From Streptomyces viridiviolaceus (GTDB taxonomy: Bacteria > Actinomycetota > Actinomycetes > Streptomycetales > Streptomycetaceae), in contig NZ_BMWA01000004.1 in NCBI RefSeq assembly GCF_014650995.1, positions 124,001 to 188,000 of the forward strand: a stretch of DNA of 64,000 nucleotides, read 5' to 3'. Every line of letters starts with the position of its first letter. Position 1 is the first letter of the stretch. Of the stretch, positions 7,854-16,700 are shown piece by piece. The notes beneath the pieces are model-generated. The model was not told where the DNA came from. It did not search any database and was given only the letters and a program-made list of their open reading frames with translations. The position numbers and the translations under genes were made by a program.

Positions 7854-9067
7854 GCCGAGAAGCCTACGTGCGTGTGCTCGTCGTCCTTCGGGCCGCGCGG
7901 GGCGGGCACCGCCGCCCTGCGGTCGCCCCCGCGCCGGACCAGCCGGCCACGCGCGCGTGCCGCCCGGTCGCCCAGGCGGCGCAGGAACGGCGTCGGCAGG
8001 AAGACCGCGTCCGCGGCGATCATCGCCAGCGAGAAGAACGGCAGTCCGAGCACCACGGCGATCACGGCGTGCTCGGTCATCATGACGGCCAGCAGGACGT
8101 TCTTCACCCGCCGGTTGAACAGCGTGAACGGGAAGGCGACCTGGACGGCGACCGTGCCGTAGGTGATGAGCAGCACGAGCGTGCCGCTGGCGGACAGCAG
8201 GTCGGCGAGGGCCGGCCAGGGCGAGAAGTAGTCCAGGTGCAGGGGGTAGTAGACCGCGGTCCCGTCCTGCCAGCGGGAGCCCTGGATCTTGTACCAGCCG
8301 GCGGTCGCGTAGATCAGACAGGCCTCGGCCATGATCACGAGCAGGGCACCGTTGTGCACGATGTTGGCGACGACGTCGAGCAGGATCCGCAGCTCGCCGC
8401 CCCTCGCGAGGCGCGCCACGCCCCACCACAGGGCCTGCGCGAGCCACACCGTCCACAGCAGCGCCGGGACGAACCAGTCGCCGTCGAGCCGGCCCGCCAG
8501 CGTCACGGTGAGGAGCAGCAGCCCGAACACACCCCACAGCGCGGGCCCGGTACGGTCCACGACGCGTTCCCCACGCGCGCGTGCCTCCCGTGCCCGCCCC
8601 GCCCGGCGGGCGTCGAGCGACCACACATGGCCGCAGCGCGTGAGGACGAGATAGATGCTCATCAGGTGCAGGACGTTGTCGCCGCCGTCCCCCATGAAGA
8701 CGCTGCGGTTCTGCAGCGAGAGCACGCCGACCATGAAGAGCACCGACATCGTGCGGGTGCGCCAGCCCAGCAGCAGCAGTACGCAGGTCAGGACGGACAG
8801 CGCGTAGACGGCCTCGAACCAGAGCCCGCCGTCCCACCACATCAGCGCCGTGAAGGCGCCGTTGTCCGCGATCAGCTGCTCGGCGAGGTCACGGCTCCAG
8901 GGACCGTCGGGGCCGTACAGCTCGTGGCGGTGGGGGAACTCGCGCAGCAGGAAGAGCAGCCAGGTCGCGCTGAACCCGATGCGGATCACCGCGCTCTGGT
9001 ACGGACCGAGGGCGGAGTCGGTGACGCGGGCGATGGCCCGGGAGACCGAGAGGGCGAGGCGGTTCAC
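7850..9067 (-). CDS. HTTM-domain (vitamin K-dependent carboxylase-like) membrane protein
   Basis: 405 aa with several hydrophobic helices (for example VIRIGFSATWLLFLLREF, FEAVYALSVLTCVLLLLGW, LWGVFGLLLLTVTLAG). The segments SLQNRSVFMGDGGDNVLHL and SAGWYK-like ATAGWYKIQGSRWQDGTAVY are typical of HTTM proteins related to vitamin K-dependent gamma-carboxylase. The start is GTG at 9067, overlapping the DUF5819 stop by four bases; the longer frame lies in that gene. HTTM proteins are commonly paired with a DUF5819 partner in Streptomyces. The substrate is unknown, and carboxylase activity should not be assumed. Confidence 0.85.
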   Translation of the reverse strand: MNRLALSVSRAIARVTDSALGPYQSAVIRIGFSATWLLFLLREFPHRHELYGPDGPWSRDLAEQLIADNGAFTALMWWDGGLWFEAVYALSVLTCVLLLLGWRTRTMSVLFMVGVLSLQNRSVFMGDGGDNVLHLMSIYLVLTRCGHVWSLDARRAGRAREARARGERVVDRTGPALWGVFGLLLLTVTLAGRLDGDWFVPALLWTVWLAQALWWGVARLARGGELRILLDVVANIVHNGALLVIMAEACLIYATAGWYKIQGSRWQDGTAVYYPLHLDYFSPWPALADLLSASGTLVLLITYGTVAVQVAFPFTLFNRRVKNVLLAVMMTEHAVIAVVLGLPFFSLAMIAADAVFLPTPFLRRLGDRAARARGRLVRRGGDRRAAVPAPRGPKDDEHTHVGFSA

Positions 9068-9915
9068 GCGGCGTCCCCTTCCGTCTCGCCGGCGGGCACC
9101 GTCCACCAGGGGACCACCCGGTGGACCGGCCGGTCGGAGACCTGCTCCCCGCTCCATTCGGGCGGCGGCACGTTCGTGGTCCGGGAGCGGAACTGGACGC
9201 GCTCGACGACCTCACCCGGCCCGGCCGCGTCGTTCCGCTCCAGGCGCAGGACCGCGATCCGGCGCAGATAGGTCTCGGAGAGCGCGCCGCGCAGGCCCAC
9301 CGGGCGGTGGTCGGAGTCGTGGGTGGCGACGAAGAAGTCCCAGGCGCGGCGCAGCTCGTTCTGCTGGGTGTGGCTCGGCAGCGGATTGCCGTCGATGGCC
9401 CGGCCGTCCTCGGCGGACAGGTCGTACCAGCCGGTGGTCCGTATGCCGCCGTCGGCCGTGCTCACCTCGGCGCGGACCTGGACGGAGATGTTCTGCTGGA
9501 GCGGGTTCGGCGCGAAGAGCTTCCAGTTCTGCTCGAACTCGGGGTAGATCCACTCGTCGATCACCGCGCCGTGCTTCTTGGTGACGGTGTTGGCCGGGGC
9601 GACGTGCAGAAACGTCAGGGCGATGTGGGCGCAGGCGGCGACCGCCACGACCGCGAGCGCGAGAGCGGCACCGATCTGGTAGCGCGGGGAGAGCGCGGCG
9701 ACTCCCGTACGGGGGCGGGCGCCCGCCCCTGGGGGATCGAGGGTCCCCGGGGAGCCGACGGCCCCGGAGCCGGGGCCGTCGGCTTCAGGCCGGGAGACGT
9801 CGGCATCGGGCCGGGAGTCCATGGCACCGGCACCGGCGCCGGCTGCGGCCTCGGCGGAACCGCCCGGCTCGTCCTGCCCCCGCCGGGCGTTCGAGCCTGT
9901 GTCGTACGCGTCCAT
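9064..9915 (-). CDS. DUF5819 family membrane-anchored protein
   Basis: About 283 aa. A low-complexity Gly/Ala/Pro-rich cytoplasmic N-terminus, one membrane segment near residue 110 (YQIGAALALAVVAVAACAHI), then an extracytoplasmic domain beginning FLHVAPANTVTKKHGAVIDE with a conserved-looking WKLFAPNPLQQNISVQVRAE motif. No catalytic motif is recognised. The ATG at 9915 has GGGGCGGA directly before it; an in-frame ATG at 9981 is an alternative. It is the first gene of the DUF5819-HTTM-TrmH set, and four-base overlaps indicate stoichiometric production, so it is probably the extracytoplasmic partner of the HTTM protein. Confidence 0.82.
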   Translation of the reverse strand: MDAYDTGSNARRGQDEPGGSAEAAAGAGAGAMDSRPDADVSRPEADGPGSGAVGSPGTLDPPGAGARPRTGVAALSPRYQIGAALALAVVAVAACAHIALTFLHVAPANTVTKKHGAVIDEWIYPEFEQNWKLFAPNPLQQNISVQVRAEVSTADGGIRTTGWYDLSAEDGRAIDGNPLPSHTQQNELRRAWDFFVATHDSDHRPVGLRGALSETYLRRIAVLRLERNDAAGPGEVVERVQFRSRTTNVPPPEWSGEQVSDRPVHRVVPWWTVPAGETEGDAA

Positions 9916-10233
9916 TCCGCCCCGTTCCCCGGTCCCGGTCCGTCGTTCCGCCCGCCCGCCTGCCGCAGGACGCCGGGCCACCGCCCGTGTGCCTGCTCCA
10001 CGGCGCTCGAACGGGAACGGTACTCAGGACCGTCCACCCGCACAGCCCCCGCCGGGCCGGCGGCACCGTGGCCGTCACCACACCCGGCGCCTCCACCCGC
10101 TCACTCCTGGGCGGCGTCACGGGCCGTGGCGCCCCCAGCGGGCGGAACGACCCGTTCCGCCCGGGACGGCCCCGGCAGGTCATCCACAGCGGTTGACACC
10201 TTACGGCCCCCGTCTCACCATGGAATCGCACGA

Positions 10234-10247
10234 ACCGAACGATCGGT
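10234..10247. promoter_or_regulatory. Putative TetR (PaaR-like) operator, site 3, in paaA leader
   Basis: ACCGAACGATCGGT, an exact match to ACCG-N2-CG-N2-CGGT, 42 bases upstream of the paaA ATG. The rest of the 374-base stretch from 9916 to 10289 contains no convincing gene; it holds the divergent promoters of the DUF5819 operon and of paaABCDE. Confidence 0.65.
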
Positions 10248-10289
10248 CGGGAGCAGACTCCGAGCAGTACCCAGGTCGAGGGGGACCCC

Positions 10290-11318
10290 ATGGCGACAGC
10301 AGCCACGCGCGACACAGCCGGCACCACGGCGTACGGCACCCCGGACGCCACCGGCGACACCACCGCGTACCAGCGCGCCTTCGACGCCGCCGTGGCCGCC
10401 GACGACCGCATCGAGCCCCGCGACTGGATGCCCGACGCCTACCGCGCCACACTCGTCCGGCAGATCGCCCAGCACGCCCACTCCGAGATCATCGGCATGC
10501 AGCCGGAGGCCAACTGGATCACGCGCGCGCCCTCCCTGCGCCGCAAGGCCATCCTGATGGCCAAGGTCCAGGACGAGGCGGGCCACGGCCTGTACCTGTA
10601 CAGCGCGGCCGAGACACTGGGCGTGAGCCGCGACGAGCTGCTCGACAAGCTCCACTCGGGCCGCCAGAAGTACTCCTCGATCTTCAACTACCCCACGCTG
10701 ACCTGGGCCGACGTCGGGGCGATCGGATGGCTCGTGGACGGCGCCGCGATCACCAACCAGGTGCCCCTGTGCCGCTGCTCCTACGGCCCGTACGCGCGCG
10801 CGATGGTCCGCATCTGCAAGGAGGAGTCCTTCCACCAGCGCCAGGGCTACGAGCTGCTCCTCGCCCTCAGCCGCGGCACCCCCGAGCAGCACGCGATGGC
10901 GCAGGACGCGGTGGACCGCTGGTGGTGGCCGTCACTGATGATGTTCGGCCCGCCCGACGACGCCTCCCAGCACTCGGCGCAGTCGATGGCCTGGAAGATC
11001 AAGCGCCACTCGAACGACGAGCTGCGCCAGCGCTTCGTCGACATCTGCGTCCCGCAGGCCGAGTCCCTCGGCCTCACCCTCCCCGACCCCGACCTGAAGT
11101 GGAACGAGGAGCGGGGGCACCACGACTTCGGCCCGATCGACTGGACGGAGTTCTGGGACGTCCTCAAGGGCAACGGCCCGTGCAACGAGCAGCGGATCAC
11201 CCAGCGCAGAAGGGCACACGACGAAGGTGCCTGGGTACGGGAGGCGGCCGCGGCCCACGCGGCCAAGCACCATGGTGAGGCCCGGCACACCGGGCAGACG
11301 GGAGCGGCACGAGCATGA
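10290..11318 (+). CDS. paaA: 1,2-phenylacetyl-CoA epoxidase, subunit A (catalytic)
   Basis: 342 aa. A ferritin-like di-iron oxygenase subunit: iron ligands are expected in [15 protein letters not shown] and KVQDEAGHG, and in the second helical pair in [14 protein letters not shown]. With PaaC as scaffold it inserts one oxygen atom of O2 into the aromatic ring of phenylacetyl-CoA to give the 1,2-epoxide. The ATG follows GAGGGGGAC. First gene of paaABCDE, with four-base coupling to paaB, preceded by an operator palindrome. Family identity is clear from sequence; the in vivo substrate follows from the complete subunit set. Confidence 0.95.
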   Translation: MATAATRDTAGTTAYGTPDATGDTTAYQRAFDAAVAADDRIEPRDWMPDAYRATLVRQIAQHAHSEIIGMQPEANWITRAPSLRRKAILMAKVQDEAGHGLYLYSAAETLGVSRDELLDKLHSGRQKYSSIFNYPTLTWADVGAIGWLVDGAAITNQVPLCRCSYGPYARAMVRICKEESFHQRQGYELLLALSRGTPEQHAMAQDAVDRWWWPSLMMFGPPDDASQHSAQSMAWKIKRHSNDELRQRFVDICVPQAESLGLTLPDPDLKWNEERGHHDFGPIDWTEFWDVLKGNGPCNEQRITQRRRAHDEGAWVREAAAAHAAKHHGEARHTGQTGAARA

Positions 11319-11602
11319 GCACCACCGACTGGCCCCTGTGGGAGGTCTTCGTGCGCTCGCGCCGGGGCCTCGCCCACACCCATGCCGGCAGCCTGCACGC
11401 GCCGGACGCGGAGCTGGCGCTGCGCAACGCCCGGGACCTGTACACGCGGCGCGGCGAGGGCGTCTCCATCTGGGTCGTCCCGTCGTCCGCGATCACGGCG
11501 TCCTCCCCGGACGAGAAGGACCCCTTCTTCGAGCCGTCCGCCGACAAGCCCTACCGGCATCCGACCTTCTACGAAATCCCCGAGGGAGTGAAGCACCTGT
11601 GA
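11315..11602 (+). CDS. paaB: 1,2-phenylacetyl-CoA epoxidase, subunit B
   Basis: 95 aa, usual PaaB size. Starts [20 protein letters not shown] after the initiator region, followed by [20 protein letters not shown] and the IWVVPSSAI segment characteristic of the family. PaaB links PaaAC heterodimers and is thought to help the reductase dock. It overlaps paaA by four bases (ATGA) and paaC by four bases (GTGA). Confidence 0.94.
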   Translation: MSTTDWPLWEVFVRSRRGLAHTHAGSLHAPDAELALRNARDLYTRRGEGVSIWVVPSSAITASSPDEKDPFFEPSADKPYRHPTFYEIPEGVKHL

Positions 11603-12324
11603 CAGTCACGGTCGACACGACGGCCGCAGCCGCCCTCGCCCTCGGCGACGACGCCCTGGTGCTCTCCCACCGCCTGGGCGAGTGGGCGGGCCACGCGCCC
11701 GTCCTGGAGGAGGAGGTCGCCCTCGCCAACATCGCGCTGGACCTGCTGGGCCAGGCCCGGGTCCTGCTGTCGATGGCCGGAGACGAGGACGAGCTGGCCT
11801 ACCTGCGCGAGGAGCGCGCCTTCCGCAACCTCCAGCTGGTCGAGCAGCCCAACGGCGACTTCGCCCACACCATCGCCCGCCAGCTGTACTTCTCCGCCTA
11901 CCAGCAGCTGCTGTACGCCGGGCTCGCCGCCGGCGACGGCCCGTTCGCGCCGCTGGCCGCCAAGGCCGTCAAGGAGGTCGCCTACCACCGCGACCACGCC
12001 GAGCAGTGGACCCTCCGGCTCGGCGACGGCACGGACGTCAGCCATGACCGGATGCAGCGGGCCTGCGACGCCCTGTGGCGGTTCACCGGCGAGATGTTCC
12101 AGCCGGTGAACGGCGTCGACGCCGACTGGGCGGGGATGGAGACGGCCTGGCTGGAATCGGTGGGTGAGGTGCTGCGCCGGGCCACGCTGACGGTCCCCGA
12201 GGGACCGCGGACGGGCGCCTGGGCGGCCGGAGCCGGCCGTCAGGGCCTGCACACCGAACCCTTCGGCCGAATGCTCGCGGAGATGCAGCACCTGCACCGC
12301 AGCCACCCGGGGGCGTCATGGTGA
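11599..12324 (+). CDS. paaC: 1,2-phenylacetyl-CoA epoxidase, subunit C (structural)
   Basis: 241 aa. A ferritin-like paralogue of PaaA (LSHRLGEWAGHAPVLEEEVA, NIALDLLGQARVLL, then KEVAYHRDHAEQWTLRLGDG). In the known complex PaaC is the non-catalytic partner that forms the AC heterodimer and helps bind CoA. The start is GTG at 11599, overlapping the paaB stop as GTGA and giving MTVTVDTT; the longer reading frame to 11227 is out of context and overlaps paaA and paaB. It overlaps paaD by seven bases. Confidence 0.94.
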   Translation: MTVTVDTTAAAALALGDDALVLSHRLGEWAGHAPVLEEEVALANIALDLLGQARVLLSMAGDEDELAYLREERAFRNLQLVEQPNGDFAHTIARQLYFSAYQQLLYAGLAAGDGPFAPLAAKAVKEVAYHRDHAEQWTLRLGDGTDVSHDRMQRACDALWRFTGEMFQPVNGVDADWAGMETAWLESVGEVLRRATLTVPEGPRTGAWAAGAGRQGLHTEPFGRMLAEMQHLHRSHPGASW

Positions 12325-12860
12325 CGACCACCCCGCTGGAGGCGGAGCTCCTCCGGGTCGCCGGCTCGGTCCCCGACCCCGAACTGCCGGTGCTCACCCT
12401 GCACGAACTCGGTGTGCTGCGCGCGGTGCACGTCCACGGCACGGACGCCGTCGAGGTCGAGCTGACCCCGACCTACACCGGCTGCCCCGCGATCGAGGCG
12501 ATGTCCGTGGACATCGAGCGGGCGCTGCGCGAGCACGGCATGCGGGACATCACCGTCCGCACGGTGCTCACGCCCGCCTGGTCGACGGACGACATCACCG
12601 ACGAAGGGCGGCGCAAGCTGCGCCGGTTCGGCATAGCCCCGCCGCGCGTGCGGGAGCCGGCCGGCCCCGTCCCCGTGACGCTGGGGCCGCTGCGGACCCG
12701 GGCGCCGGAACCGGACCCGGCCGACCCGGCCCCCGTCCGCTGCCCGCACTGCGGATCAGTCGACACCGAGCTGCTCAGCCGCTTCTCCTCCACCGCGTGC
12801 AAGGCGCTGCGGCGCTGCCTCGACTGCCGCGAACCGTTCGACCACTTCAAGGAGCTGTGA
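12318..12860 (+). CDS. paaD: 1,2-phenylacetyl-CoA epoxidase assembly protein D
   Basis: 180 aa. N-terminal DUF59/MIP18 domain (VPDPELPVLTLHELGVLRAV, TPTYTGCPAIEAMSVDIERA) followed by a C-terminal zinc-ribbon with paired cysteines at about 142/145 (CPHC) and 167/170 (CLDC). PaaD is thought to assist metal-centre assembly of the epoxidase, by analogy with Fe-S cluster carriers. The ATG lies seven bases before the end of paaC; its stop overlaps the paaE start by one base (TGATG). Confidence 0.92.
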   Translation: MVTTTPLEAELLRVAGSVPDPELPVLTLHELGVLRAVHVHGTDAVEVELTPTYTGCPAIEAMSVDIERALREHGMRDITVRTVLTPAWSTDDITDEGRRKLRRFGIAPPRVREPAGPVPVTLGPLRTRAPEPDPADPAPVRCPHCGSVDTELLSRFSSTACKALRRCLDCREPFDHFKEL

Positions 12861-13918
12861 TGGCCCGCTTCCACCGGCTCCGGGTGGCCGCGGTCGACCG
12901 GATCACCGACGACTCCGTGGCCCTCACCCTTACCGTGCCCCCGGCTCTGCGCGAGGAGTACCGGCACGCGCCGGGCCAGCACCTGGCCCTGCGCCACACG
13001 GCCGACGGGACGGAGATACGCCGCACCTACTCGATCTGCTCCCCGGCACCGGACGGCGAGGGCCCGCGCGAGCTGCGGGTCGGAGTGCGCCTGGTCGAGG
13101 GCGGGGCCTTCTCGACGTACGCGCTGAAGGAGATCGGCGTCGGCGACGAGCTGGTGGTGATGACCCCGGCCGGCCGTTTCACGCTCGACCCCGCACCGGG
13201 CCTGTACGCCGCGGTCGTCGGCGGCAGCGGCATCACCCCGGTGCTGTCGATCGTGTCGACGCTGCTGGCGCGGGAGCCGGAGGCCCGGTTCTGTCTGATT
13301 CGCAGCGACCGGACGTCCGCGTCGACGATGTTCCTGGAGGAGGTCGCCGACCTGAAGGACCGCCACCCCGAGCGGCTGCAGCTGGTGACGGTGCTCTCCC
13401 GGGAGGAACAGCAGGCCGGGCTGCCGTCCGGCCGGCTCGACCAGGAGCGGCTGACCGGACTGCTGCCGGCGCTGCTGCCGGTCGACCGGGTGGACGGCTG
13501 GTTCCTGTGCGGGCCGTTCGGGCTGGTGCAGGAGGCCGAACGGGCACTGCGCGGGCTCGGCGTGCCGCGCACCCGGATCCACGAGGAGATCTTCCACGTC
13601 GACGCGGGTGCGGCCCTTGCGGCGGCGTCCCCCGCCCCCGCGCACAGCACGGTGACCGCCCGGCTCGACGGCCGCGGCGGGACCTGGCCCGTCCGGGAGG
13701 GCGAGTCGCTGCTGGAGACGGTGCTGCGCAACCGGCCCGACGCGCCCTACGCCTGCAAGGGCGGGGTGTGCGGGACGTGCCGGGCCTTCCTGGTCGAGGG
13801 CGAGGTGCGGATGGACCGCAACTTCGCGCTGGAGCCGGAGGAGACGGAGGCCGGCTATGTCCTGGCCTGCCAGTCGCATCCGGTGACGGAGAAGGTGGAG
13901 CTGGACTTCGACCGCTGA
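12860..13918 (+). CDS. paaE: 1,2-phenylacetyl-CoA epoxidase reductase, subunit E
   Basis: 352 aa. Ferredoxin-reductase-type flavoprotein: FAD motif RTYS at 55-58, NAD(P)H-binding GGSGITPVLS near residue 115, and a C-terminal plant-type [2Fe-2S] domain with cysteines at about 299, 304, 307 and 337 (CKGGVCGTC, then LACQS). It carries electrons from NADPH to the PaaAC di-iron site. Last gene of the operon. The start at 12860 is chosen because it overlaps the paaD stop; the frame opens earlier inside paaD. About 80 bases follow before the convergent rhodanese gene. Confidence 0.94.
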   Translation: MARFHRLRVAAVDRITDDSVALTLTVPPALREEYRHAPGQHLALRHTADGTEIRRTYSICSPAPDGEGPRELRVGVRLVEGGAFSTYALKEIGVGDELVVMTPAGRFTLDPAPGLYAAVVGGSGITPVLSIVSTLLAREPEARFCLIRSDRTSASTMFLEEVADLKDRHPERLQLVTVLSREEQQAGLPSGRLDQERLTGLLPALLPVDRVDGWFLCGPFGLVQEAERALRGLGVPRTRIHEEIFHVDAGAALAAASPAPAHSTVTARLDGRGGTWPVREGESLLETVLRNRPDAPYACKGGVCGTCRAFLVEGEVRMDRNFALEPEETEAGYVLACQSHPVTEKVELDFDR

Positions 13919-13995
13919 GCCGGAGCCCGCCCCTCACCACCGCCCACCCGCACCCGCCGGGTCATGCCGGCCGCCGCACCCGGTGTTGGACAGAT

Positions 13996-14343
13996 CTAGA
14001 TGACGTGCCCCGGCTCGCCCTTCTCGTTCACCACGGGGCGACCAGCGGCGGCCCACACCTGCATGCCACCGTCGACGTTCACCGCGTCGATGCCCTGCTG
14101 GACCAGGTACATGGTGACCTGGGCCGAGCGGCCCCCGGAACGGCAGATCACATGGACCCGGCCGTCCTGCGGCGCGGCCTCGGTCAGCTCGCCGTACCGG
14201 GCCACGAACTCACTGATGGGAATGTGCAGCGCCCCGGCGACGTGACCCGCCTGCCACTCGTCGTCCTCGCGGACGTCCAGCAGGAAGTCGCCGTCCTCGA
14301 GGTCGGTGACCTGGGCCGTGGGCACACCAGCTCCAAAACTCAT
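13996..14343 (-). CDS. Rhodanese-like domain protein
   Basis: 115 aa, a single rhodanese domain: DFLLDVREDDEWQAGHVAGA near the start and the active-site loop with cysteine 67 in VICRSGGRS. Such stand-alone domains transfer sulfur from a persulfide or act as sulfur carriers. The full set of active-site loop residues suggests an active enzyme. It is convergent with paaE and lies 31 bases downstream of the J-domain-like gene, so it may be its operon partner. Partner and substrate are unknown. Confidence 0.88.
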   Translation of the reverse strand: MSFGAGVPTAQVTDLEDGDFLLDVREDDEWQAGHVAGALHIPISEFVARYGELTEAAPQDGRVHVICRSGGRSAQVTMYLVQQGIDAVNVDGGMQVWAAAGRPVVNEKGEPGHVI

Positions 14344-14374
14344 GCCCCCGACGCTACCCGAACCGCAAGCCGGC

Positions 14375-15190
14375 TCAGGTCTGCCCGAGCGCCGCCGCCA
14401 GTTCCGCCTCCCGCTCGCCGACCTGGGCGGCCAGCTGCTCGGCGATCTCCTCCAGCAGCCGGTCGGGATCGTCCGGGGCCAGCCGGAGCATCGAGCCGAT
14501 CGCGCCCTCCTCCAGCTCCTTGGCGAGCACGGTGAGCAGCTCCTTGCGCTGGGCGAGCCATTCGAGGCGGACGTACAGCTCCTCGGCACGGCTCGGCCGC
14601 CGTTCGGGCGTCGGACCGGCGGCCCACTCCTCGGCCAGCTCCCGCAGCTCCTTCTCGTCGCCGCGGGCGTAGGCGGCGTTGACCCGGGTGATGAACTCCT
14701 CCCGCCGTACCCGCTCGTCCTCCTCCTGCGCCAGGTCGGGGTGGGCCTTGCGGGCCAGCTCGCGGTAGAGCCGTCGGGCCTCCTCGCTGGGCCGGACCCG
14801 CTGCGGGGGCCGTACCGCCTGGTCCGTGAGCATCGCGGAGGCCTCGGGGAACAGCCCGTCCCCGTCCATCCACCCGTGCAGCAGTTCCTCGACGCCGGGG
14901 ATCGGCAGGAGCCGGGCCCGCGCCTCGTCGGCCCGGCGCCGGTCCTCGGGGTCCTGGGTGCGGGCCGCCCGGGCCTCGAGGATCTGCGCCTCCAGCTCCT
15001 CCAGCCGCGCGTACATGGGGCCGAGCCGCTGTTCGTGCAGCCGCGAGAAGTTCTCGACCTCCACACGGAAGGTCTCCACCGCGATCTCGTACTCGATCAG
15101 CGCCTGCTCGGCGGCCCGTACGGCCCGCTCCAGCCGCTCCTCGGGCCGCGGCGCACCACCCTGCTCTGGCTCAGCTTCCGGGGTCGTCAC
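14375..15190 (-). CDS. Coiled-coil protein with J-domain-like segment
   Basis: 271 aa, rich in Glu, Arg and Ala, with long helices predicted through most of its length. Residues about 137-180 read SEEARRLYRELARKAHPDLA followed by a helix ending NAAYARGDEKEL, which is the helix II-HPD-helix III core of a J domain, with HPD at 150-152. A canonical J domain sits at an N-terminus with a longer helix I, so this is a divergent internal form. If functional, it would stimulate a DnaK. No other domain is recognised. Likely co-transcribed with the rhodanese gene. Confidence 0.75.
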   Translation of the reverse strand: MTTPEAEPEQGGAPRPEERLERAVRAAEQALIEYEIAVETFRVEVENFSRLHEQRLGPMYARLEELEAQILEARAARTQDPEDRRRADEARARLLPIPGVEELLHGWMDGDGLFPEASAMLTDQAVRPPQRVRPSEEARRLYRELARKAHPDLAQEEDERVRREEFITRVNAAYARGDEKELRELAEEWAAGPTPERRPSRAEELYVRLEWLAQRKELLTVLAKELEEGAIGSMLRLAPDDPDRLLEEIAEQLAAQVGEREAELAAALGQT

Positions 15191-15242
15191 CCGACCAGCC
15201 TAGGCCACGCCCCGCCCGCCCCCGCCACACCGCCGGGGCCCG

Positions 15243-16700
15243 TCACACCCCCAGCTCGGCCGCGACCCGCCCCGCCCGCACGGCAGCCACCAGTTCGGCG
15301 TGGTCCGCCTCCGTGCGGTCGGCGTAGGCGACGGCGAAGGCGGCCACGGCCTCGTCCAGTTCCTCGTTCTTGCCGCAGTAACCGGCGACGACGCGCGGGT
15401 CGGCGCTGTGCGAGTGGGCGCGGGCCAGCAGGGCGCCGGTCATCCGGCCGTAGTCGTCCAGCTGATCGGCGGCCAGGGCCGCGGGGTCGACGCTGCCCTT
15501 GCGGTTGCGGAACTGCCGCACCTGGAAGGGCCGCCCGTCGACCGAGGTCCAGCCCAGCAGGATGTCGCTGACCACCTGCATGCGCTTCTGCCCCATGACC
15601 ACCCGGCGTCCCTCGTGCTCCGGTGCGGGGGCGTCGAACCCGGCGGTCGCCAGATGGGGCACCAGCGCGGAGGGCCGGGCCTCCTTCACCTGGAGCACGA
15701 GCGGTTCGCCGCGGTGGTCCAGGAGGAGCACGACGTAGGACCGGGTTCCCACACTGCCGGTGCCGACGACGCGGAAGGCCACGTCGTGCACCGCGTACCG
15801 GGCCAGCAGCGGCAGCCGGTCCTCGGACAACGTGCCCAGGTACTGCTCCAGGGACGCCGCCACCGCCGCGGCCTCCCCGGCGGGCACCCGCCGCAGCACC
15901 GGCGGGGCGTCGACGAAACGCCGCCCGCCGTCCCCGGTGGCCTCGGTCGACCTGGCGGCGAAACGCCCGCTGGTGTTGGCCCGGGCCTTCTCGGAGACCC
16001 GTTCCAGGGTGCCGAGCAGGTCGTGGGCGTCGGTGTGGGAGACGAGCTCCTCGTCCGCGATGGCGTTCCAGGCGTCCAGCGCGGGCAGCCGGGCGAGCAA
16101 CCGCATGGTGCGCCGGTAGGCGCCCACCGCGTCATGGGCAGCCTCGCGGCAGGTGTCCTCGTCCGCTCCGGCCTCCCGGCCCGCGAGCACCAGCGAGGCG
16201 GCGAGCCGCTTGAGGTCCCACTCCCACGGGCCGTGGACCGTCTCGTCGAAGTCGTTCAGATCGATGACCAGGCCGCCGCGGGCGTCACCGTAGAGCCCGA
16301 AGTTGGCCGCGTGCGCGTCGCCGCAGATCTGGGCACCGATCCCCGTCACCGGCGTACGCGCCAGGTCGTACGCCATGAGGCCCGCCGACCCGCGCAGGAA
16401 CGCGAACGGCGTGGCCGCCATCCGCCCGGCCCGGATCGGGGTGAGCCCCGGTATCCGGCCGCGGTTGGACTCCTCGACCGCGCTCACCACGCCGGGCCGC
16501 GACCCGTCCGGGTCGAGGGCGGCGTGCGCGGACCGCGGAACCCGCGTGCGCAGCGCCTTGCCCTCCGCCTTCGCCGAACCGTCGCCGGGCCACCGGGCGA
16601 ACCCCGGTACGTCAGGGACCCGCGCGGCCACCGCGCCGCCCGCCCCCACGTCCCTCCCGCCGTCCGTCCCGGTGCGCGTCCCCGTCCCCGCCTCGGTCAT
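15243..16700 (-). CDS. DUF2252 family protein
   Basis: 485 aa. The segments MAATPFAFLRGSAGLMAYDL, GDAHAANFGLYGDARGG, VIDLNDFDETVHGPWEWDLK and the C-terminal AHSHSADP region match the DUF2252 family, which resembles a kinase/phosphotransferase fold (GDAH-N-FG and DLNDFDE look like catalytic and metal-binding loops). No substrate is established. The ATG at 16700 is preferred over 16808 because GGGGAGGGGATCCGG lies immediately upstream. The upstream region to 16989 is divergent from the dioxygenase gene. Confidence 0.85.
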   Translation of the reverse strand: MTEAGTGTRTGTDGGRDVGAGGAVAARVPDVPGFARWPGDGSAKAEGKALRTRVPRSAHAALDPDGSRPGVVSAVEESNRGRIPGLTPIRAGRMAATPFAFLRGSAGLMAYDLARTPVTGIGAQICGDAHAANFGLYGDARGGLVIDLNDFDETVHGPWEWDLKRLAASLVLAGREAGADEDTCREAAHDAVGAYRRTMRLLARLPALDAWNAIADEELVSHTDAHDLLGTLERVSEKARANTSGRFAARSTEATGDGGRRFVDAPPVLRRVPAGEAAAVAASLEQYLGTLSEDRLPLLARYAVHDVAFRVVGTGSVGTRSYVVLLLDHRGEPLVLQVKEARPSALVPHLATAGFDAPAPEHEGRRVVMGQKRMQVVSDILLGWTSVDGRPFQVRQFRNRKGSVDPAALAADQLDDYGRMTGALLARAHSHSADPRVVAGYCGKNEELDEAVAAFAVAYADRTEADHAELVAAVRAGRVAAELGV

